In this document: one piece after another, positions 39,469 through 43,017 of the stretch
Layout: the number at the start of each line of letters is the position of its first letter
Numbering within the stretch: position 1 is the stretch's first letter
Made by a program: the position numbers and the translations under genes
The notes under the pieces: generated by a model
The model's input: only the letters and a program-made list of their open reading frames with translations
Told to the model about the DNA's origin: nothing
Databases searched by the model: none
Assembly (NCBI GenBank): GCA_017437965.1
Contig: JAFRWN010000094.1
Location: forward strand, 1-43,017
Source of the DNA: Lachnospiraceae bacterium
Lineage (GTDB): Bacteria; Bacillota; Clostridia; Lachnospirales; Lachnospiraceae
DNA length: 43,017 nucleotides
Direction: 5' to 3'

Positions 39469-41756
39469 CAAGCATCCTTTCTGTCATTTGCCTTACCGTA
39501 AATGAAACGGTCAAGAAGCATTGTGAGCTGGGGCAGGACAGTCAAAACAAGTATTATCGAGGTCAGGGCACCCCGACCGACTGCAAGACCGATATGGCCG
39601 ATATATACGTCGGTCACGCGGTACGCGATTATAAAGCCTGCTGCGGTAAGTATCGAGCCCGAGGTGAAAACCGTCGGGAAGCAGGCATTAAGTGCGGCAG
39701 CTGCCGCCTCTTTTTTCTCCATCTGCCCTCTGAAACCGAGATAGCGGCTCATGAAAACGATAGCATAGTCGATGGTCGCACCCATCTGGATCGCGGAAAC
39801 GATCATGTGCGTAACGAACGATGCATGAATGTCGCCAAGGAACATGAAGGAGAAATTGATCCATATGCTGCCCTGGATCACAAATACCATTACGGCAGCG
39901 GTCACAGGGTTCCTGAAGGTGAAAAGGAGTATAATGAAAACGAAGGCAACAGTCAGAAGGCTTATCAGGAGCGAATCGCTCTTGTAGGAAGTCAGAAGAT
40001 CCCTGGTGCTTGTGATGTCGCCCGTGATGATAAAATCATCATCGTCGTAGTATTGTCTTGTAACTTTTCTCAGCTCATCTATCAGCTCAAAGCTTTCATC
40101 ACCCTGGGCCGGAAGAGGAGAGGTAAATACCAGTCTGTCATATTTTGTGCCGTGAAGCTGGCTTACGCCGCGCTCAAGTCCGGGCCTTAAAGCGTCAAGC
40201 ATCTTGGTCTGGTTTTTGTCAAGCTCAACCACTCCTGAGTCGATCTTGTCGAAAAGATACATCATCAGGTCTACAAGAGGGTATTTCTTTTCCGAAACGT
40301 CGCCAAAATCAAAATGCTCAAGTGCATAGCCCTTAAAAAGAAGCTCTGCCTGTTCTTTTTCGATACCGAGCATTTTTGCTACGCTCTCTGCGGAAAAACT
40401 GTCCGTAAGATAAACTCCCGGAAGGAGAGTGATCTCGGCAAGACCCGTGCCCGAGGAAATGTCCGGAATGGCTTTTGCATCGACCATGAGCTCACGCTGA
40501 CGGTCATAGTCCCCGACGGGAACAAGAATCGCAACCGCCGTGCTGCTACCGAATTTATCCTCGATCTTATGCAGTATCGTGCGGTCCTCGGCCGGAATGA
40601 TCTCCGTTACAAAATTATCATTGAAAGCATATTCCACCTTGCCCGAAGCCCAGAAGGCAAACGGAAGGATAATGGCAAAAACGACGATAAATGCGATGCC
40701 TATCTTTCCGATCTTTGCCCAGAAGCCCGAGAGATCGGGTATCAGCTTTTTATGTACGGTCTTTTTCAGAGGCTTCGCAAAAACATATATCAGCCCCGGC
40801 ATCAGAAGGAAAACGGTCAGCATGCTGCAGATAATGCTCTTTGCAAGCACGCTTCCAAGGTCTCTTCCAAGTCCGAAGCGCATCAGTGTCAGGGCAATAA
40901 GGCCCGAAATCGTCGTAAGTGACGAAGAGGAAATCTCAACTATCGAATGTGCAAGGGAAGAAACAAGAGCCTCCCGCCCGTCTGCGCTCTCAGCTGCCGC
41001 ATCCTGATAATGATGGGCAAAGATTATCGCATAATCAATGGCCAGAGCCAGCTGCAGAATGATCGCAACCGAATTGGTGATCGAGGAAATCTCGCCCAGC
41101 CAGAAGTTCGTGCCCATGTTAAGGAGCGCCGCAAAAGCGAACACGATTCCAAAAATAATGATCTCAAAGTAGCTTCTTGAAGTAAGAAGCAGCACAAGAA
41201 CGACAACGATAACCGCAATTGCCATTACTCCAGTCATTTCCTCGGACAGAAGCTTTGAATAGTTGAAACCGATGTCGGCGCGTATATATTCGTCATAGGG
41301 CTGCACCAGCTCACGGATTTCATCCATAGCCTCGGGAATGCCATCGGAATCCTCTTTTCCGTCAAAAGAAATCGAAAAAAGTGCAGCAGAATCCTTATAG
41401 TGAGCCTCGCTTTCATCAAAAGAAACATCAAAAACATGGGAGACTTCCTTTATTTTTCCGGCAAGCTCATTCGCCTCATCAAAAGAAATATCCTCAATCA
41501 TCACAGTGGCTGAAGCAAAAGAAGCAAACTCACCGCTCATTGCAGCGATGCCCCGCCTGGTCTCCGAATCCTTCGGAAGAAAGACGCGGAAATCCGAATT
41601 TACACGCACCTTGCCTATTGAAAGGACACAGTAAACGGAAGCCAGGGCAAAAAGCAGGAAGATGAAATATCTTGACCTGACGATCAGCGCGGCACTTTTC
41701 TCTGAAATGTTGATTCTGGTTTTTTTATCCTCTTTTTTATCCATATCAGCTAACAT
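39468..41756 (-). CDS. MMPL/RND-family transporter
   Basis: About 762 residues from ATG 41756; ATG 41744 is also possible and neither has a good ribosome site. Two matching halves are visible, each with one membrane segment, a large outer loop and then five membrane segments. The halves contain AIDYAIIFAHHYQDAA and GATIDYAIVFMSRYLGF, the conserved GxxxDY motif of MMPL/HMMPL proteins. The first outer loop carries INSDFRVFLPKDSETRRGI-like spacing (VRVNSDFRVFLPKD). Such proteins export lipids, glycolipids or peptides by proton motive force. The size is close to the typical Firmicutes form. It is the first gene of a two-gene operon with a histidine kinase. Confidence 0.9.
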   Translation of the reverse strand: MLADMDKKEDKKTRINISEKSAALIVRSRYFIFLLFALASVYCVLSIGKVRVNSDFRVFLPKDSETRRGIAAMSGEFASFASATVMIEDISFDEANELAGKIKEVSHVFDVSFDESEAHYKDSAALFSISFDGKEDSDGIPEAMDEIRELVQPYDEYIRADIGFNYSKLLSEEMTGVMAIAVIVVVLVLLLTSRSYFEIIIFGIVFAFAALLNMGTNFWLGEISSITNSVAIILQLALAIDYAIIFAHHYQDAAAESADGREALVSSLAHSIVEISSSSLTTISGLIALTLMRFGLGRDLGSVLAKSIICSMLTVFLLMPGLIYVFAKPLKKTVHKKLIPDLSGFWAKIGKIGIAFIVVFAIILPFAFWASGKVEYAFNDNFVTEIIPAEDRTILHKIEDKFGSSTAVAILVPVGDYDRQRELMVDAKAIPDISSGTGLAEITLLPGVYLTDSFSAESVAKMLGIEKEQAELLFKGYALEHFDFGDVSEKKYPLVDLMMYLFDKIDSGVVELDKNQTKMLDALRPGLERGVSQLHGTKYDRLVFTSPLPAQGDESFELIDELRKVTRQYYDDDDFIITGDITSTRDLLTSYKSDSLLISLLTVAFVFIILLFTFRNPVTAAVMVFVIQGSIWINFSFMFLGDIHASFVTHMIVSAIQMGATIDYAIVFMSRYLGFRGQMEKKEAAAAALNACFPTVFTSGSILTAAGFIIAYRVTDVYIGHIGLAVGRGALTSIILVLTVLPQLTMLLDRFIYGKANDRKDA

Positions 41757-41815
41757 TATAATTTTTTTTTACTATAATATCAAGGAAATAACGCAAAAAT
41801 AATAAAAAAATAAAA

Positions 41816-41837
41816 ATTTGGTGCACATTTGGTGCAC
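41816..41837 (+). repeat. Two perfect 11-bp tandem repeats over the -35 region of the 41945 gene
   Basis: ATTTGGTGCAC occurs at 41816-41826 and again immediately at 41827-41837. Each copy contains the palindrome GTGCAC, one helical turn apart. The repeats cover the expected -35 position of the -10 box at 41847-41852, where there is no good -35 match, as is usual for regulated promoters. Confidence 0.6.
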
Positions 41838-41846
41838 TTTTTGGTA

Positions 41847-41852
41847 TATAAT
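41847..41852 (+). promoter_or_regulatory. Candidate -10 box for the tandem paralog operon
   Basis: TATAAT at 41847-41852, with TATA just upstream. The hexamer 17-18 bases earlier (41824-41829) is a poor -35 and is part of the tandem repeats. A leader of about 85 bases follows, ending in GGAGGT at 41935-41940. Confidence 0.5.
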
Positions 41853-41944
41853 TTCATAGTGACTTGGCAATATAAGGATGTTTATACTGCTGCTTTTGAT
41901 CACAGTAAGAAAAAAACGGGAAATACTCCCGGATGGAGGTAAAT

Positions 41945-42367
41945 ATGTCAGTATTATTTGCGGTACTCGCGTTTATCGCAGGGTTGTTTCTTCCTTTCAT
42001 TATTGGAATTGCTGGTGTTATCATCACAGTGATCTTCAGTGCCCTTGCGATTTTATTTGCAGTGAAAAAAAGAAAGACCGAGGGTGGCGGTGGAATCGGA
42101 AGCATCGTTTTTGCATCGATTGCAATCCTTATGGCAATTCTTTTGTTCCTTGGATGGCTTGGTATCTGTGATAAGTTGAAGGATGAGGCTAAAGAGAAAG
42201 ATGCTCCGCTTGTAACGGAGGCTCTTGATCATTCAACCTTCGGTTTCATCGGTGTTATCTCATCGATTGATACCGAAAAGCAGGATGAATTTATGGATGA
42301 GCTTAAAAGAATTACCGATTCAGACAGTTCCAGCTCAAGTGCTGACGAAAGCTCAAGCGCAAACTAA
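41945..42367 (+). CDS. Small membrane protein with Gly-rich loop and Ser-rich tail, paralog 1
   Basis: 140 residues; ATG 41945 with GGAGGT 5 bases upstream. Two hydrophobic stretches (about 1-40 and 52-75) flank KKRKTEGGGG. A soluble part with KLKDEAKEKDAPLVTEALD and FGFIGVISSIDTEKQDEF follows, ending in a Ser-rich tail closing with DESSSAN. It is clearly paralogous to the next gene, with the same lengths, the same KKRK/GGGG turn and the same SSSAN end. No signal peptide cleavage site is evident, so it stays in the membrane. Function unknown. Confidence 0.75.
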   Translation: MSVLFAVLAFIAGLFLPFIIGIAGVIITVIFSALAILFAVKKRKTEGGGGIGSIVFASIAILMAILLFLGWLGICDKLKDEAKEKDAPLVTEALDHSTFGFIGVISSIDTEKQDEFMDELKRITDSDSSSSSADESSSAN

Positions 42368-42396
42368 ACAGCAATAATCTGTTACGGAGGTAAGAT

Positions 42397-42828
42397 ATGT
42401 CAATATTATTTGCAATACTTGCAATACTCTCAGGAATTTTCCTTTCATTTGTAGTCGGTCTTGGAGGAATAATCGTTACAGTTATTTTTGCCGGACTTGC
42501 AATTTTCTTCGCAACAAAGAAGAGAAAAAATGAAGGCGGCGGCGGAATGGGAAGTATCGTGGTTTCAGTTGTCGCAATCTGTCTTTCACTTATTACCTTG
42601 CTTATCTGGAACGGCATTGTTTCCATGATCAAGGATGAGGCAAAGAAAGTAGATGCAGATATCGTTGAAAAGGCCTTTAGTAATTCGAAATGGGGAGTTA
42701 TAGGGGTTGTAGGTGAGGTTTCCGAGGATGACATGGATGCTTTCAAAGACCAGCTTGATAAGGTTACTGAAAGCATGAATAAATCATCCGAAAGCTCAAG
42801 CTCAGGCGAGAGTTCGAGCGCAAACTAA
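42397..42828 (+). CDS. Small membrane protein with Gly-rich loop and Ser-rich tail, paralog 2
   Basis: 143 residues, 29 bases after paralog 1, with CGGAGG upstream of ATG 42397. It repeats the layout of its neighbour: MSILFAILAILSGIF, then KKRKNEGGGGMGSIV, a second membrane helix, MIKDEAKKVDADIVEKAF, WGVIGVVGEVSEDD, and a Ser-rich end closing with ESSSAN. The two are tandem duplicates that have diverged mainly in the soluble part while keeping the SSSAN terminus. Function unknown. Two hairpins follow the stop. Confidence 0.75.
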   Translation: MSILFAILAILSGIFLSFVVGLGGIIVTVIFAGLAIFFATKKRKNEGGGGMGSIVVSVVAICLSLITLLIWNGIVSMIKDEAKKVDADIVEKAFSNSKWGVIGVVGEVSEDDMDAFKDQLDKVTESMNKSSESSSSGESSSAN

Positions 42829-42853
42829 AGTGAAGTTTATCGGAGAAGGCAAA

Positions 42854-42932
42854 ACCTCCGGCCAGATACGGCCGGAGGTCAGACTGAAGACAAACGCGAT
42901 TTTGGAAATGACTCCAAAATCGCGTTTCTTTT
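42854..42932 (+). terminator. Tandem hairpins ending the paralog operon
   Basis: ACCTCCGGCC (42854-42863) pairs perfectly with 42870-42879. A second, 15-base perfect stem (42892-42906 with 42913-42927) is followed by TTTCTTTT. The second hairpin is the likely terminator; the first may be a 3' stabiliser. Confidence 0.75.
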
Positions 42933-43017
42933 ATGCTAGAATAGTTTTTAGCTGGTTCATGCGTCTAAAAGGGCCGTCAGGACCACCCAACAGCCCCAAT
43001 CTATCCTTCATTTTTGC
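42931..43017 (-). CDS. Possible C-terminal tail of a gene entering from the right edge
   Basis: The minus strand is open from the right edge for 28 codons and ends at a TAA at 42931-42933. The translation contains KDRLGLLGGPDGPFRRMNQL. It is too short to identify and could be chance, but it ends just before the strong hairpin at 42892-42927, as a real convergent gene would. Confidence 0.25.
   Translation of the reverse strand, partial: AKMKDRLGLLGGPDGPFRRMNQLKTILA

Noticed and set aside
39408..40190. 260-codon open frame on the plus strand opposite the MMPL gene
   Set aside because: The translation is rich in Cys, His and Arg with no domain sense, and the minus-strand MMPL protein is clearly real there.
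41755..41783. TTGATA-18-TATAAT promoter on the minus strand for the MMPL gene
   Set aside because: The -10 box would overlap the ATG at 41754-41756, forcing a leaderless start; possible but not supported by anything else.
1..43017. CRISPR arrays, insertion sequences, rRNA genes, riboswitches
   Set aside because: No regularly spaced repeats, transposase motifs, rRNA segments or known riboswitch cores were seen. The only tandem DNA repeats are the 11-bp pair at 41816-41837 and the coding repeats near the left edge.

Overview
The window reads as a chromosomal segment of a Gram-positive Clostridia member, most likely Lachnospiraceae. The signs are strong AGGAGG ribosome binding sites, a Gram-positive Tad (type IVb) pilus locus without secretin genes, a DUF6382 protein, and surface proteins with Thr-Pro-Glu stalks. 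There are 36 protein genes I can support, counting the two cut by the window edges and one decayed locus, plus one tRNA. The family assignments rest on motifs read by eye; no database search was run.

Layout. (1) 1-4300 is an A/T-richer accessory block. It holds the C-terminal part of a large repeat-bearing protein ending in a papain-like glutamine-deamidase toxin domain (Tox-PL type), a small Imm35/YrhB-like candidate immunity protein, an SPFH/Band-7 protein with a SHOCT tail, and a four-helix membrane protein with a helical tail, all in one tight operon. A small polymorphic-element protein follows, and its stop codon lies inside a foldable RNA element. (2) 4400-7310: malic enzyme and a secreted, membrane-anchored protein, each with its own promoter and terminator. 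(3) 7413-16423: a Tad pilus operon in the order tadZ, tadA, tadB, tadC (with an Ig-like insertion), flp, a DUF5702 protein, a TadE-like protein with two H/C metal-site repeats, prepilin peptidase, a second TadE-like protein, and a DUF6382 protein. A perfect 16-bp palindrome sits at the predicted transcription start. (4) 16462-18219: a SulP anion transporter, sharing a bidirectional terminator with a convergent 738-residue kinase-like protein of unknown role. (5) 20530-23751: carB without carA. (6) 23959-26378: an unknown polytopic membrane protein and a K+ channel. (7) 26365-26912: a decayed minus-strand locus that looks like a HipA-type kinase remnant joined to a frameshifted HTH gene. (8) 27023-31217: a five-gene operon (GNAT, YgjP-like metallopeptidase, P-loop protein, rmuC, propeller-like protein). 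(9) pgeF on the minus strand, then map-hypA-ogg-trmB on the plus strand. (10) an O-antigen-ligase-like membrane protein, tRNA-Lys(CTT), a lipoprotein and a HAD phosphatase. (11) an MMPL/RND exporter with a LytS-type histidine kinase. (12) two tandem paralogous small membrane proteins behind a promoter with perfect 11-bp tandem repeats, then a double hairpin and the tail of a minus-strand frame at the right edge.

How it works together. The Tad genes should build and process a surface Flp pilus. The left block looks like an interbacterial or phage/ICE-type toxin with its protection genes. Most of the rest is housekeeping: anaplerosis, pyrimidine/arginine precursor supply, translation, DNA repair and envelope maintenance. 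The best candidates for undescribed biology are the toxin-immunity-SPFH-membrane operon, the RNA element over a stop codon at 4241-4296, the kinase-like protein at 18230-20446, and the architectural variants inside the Tad locus.
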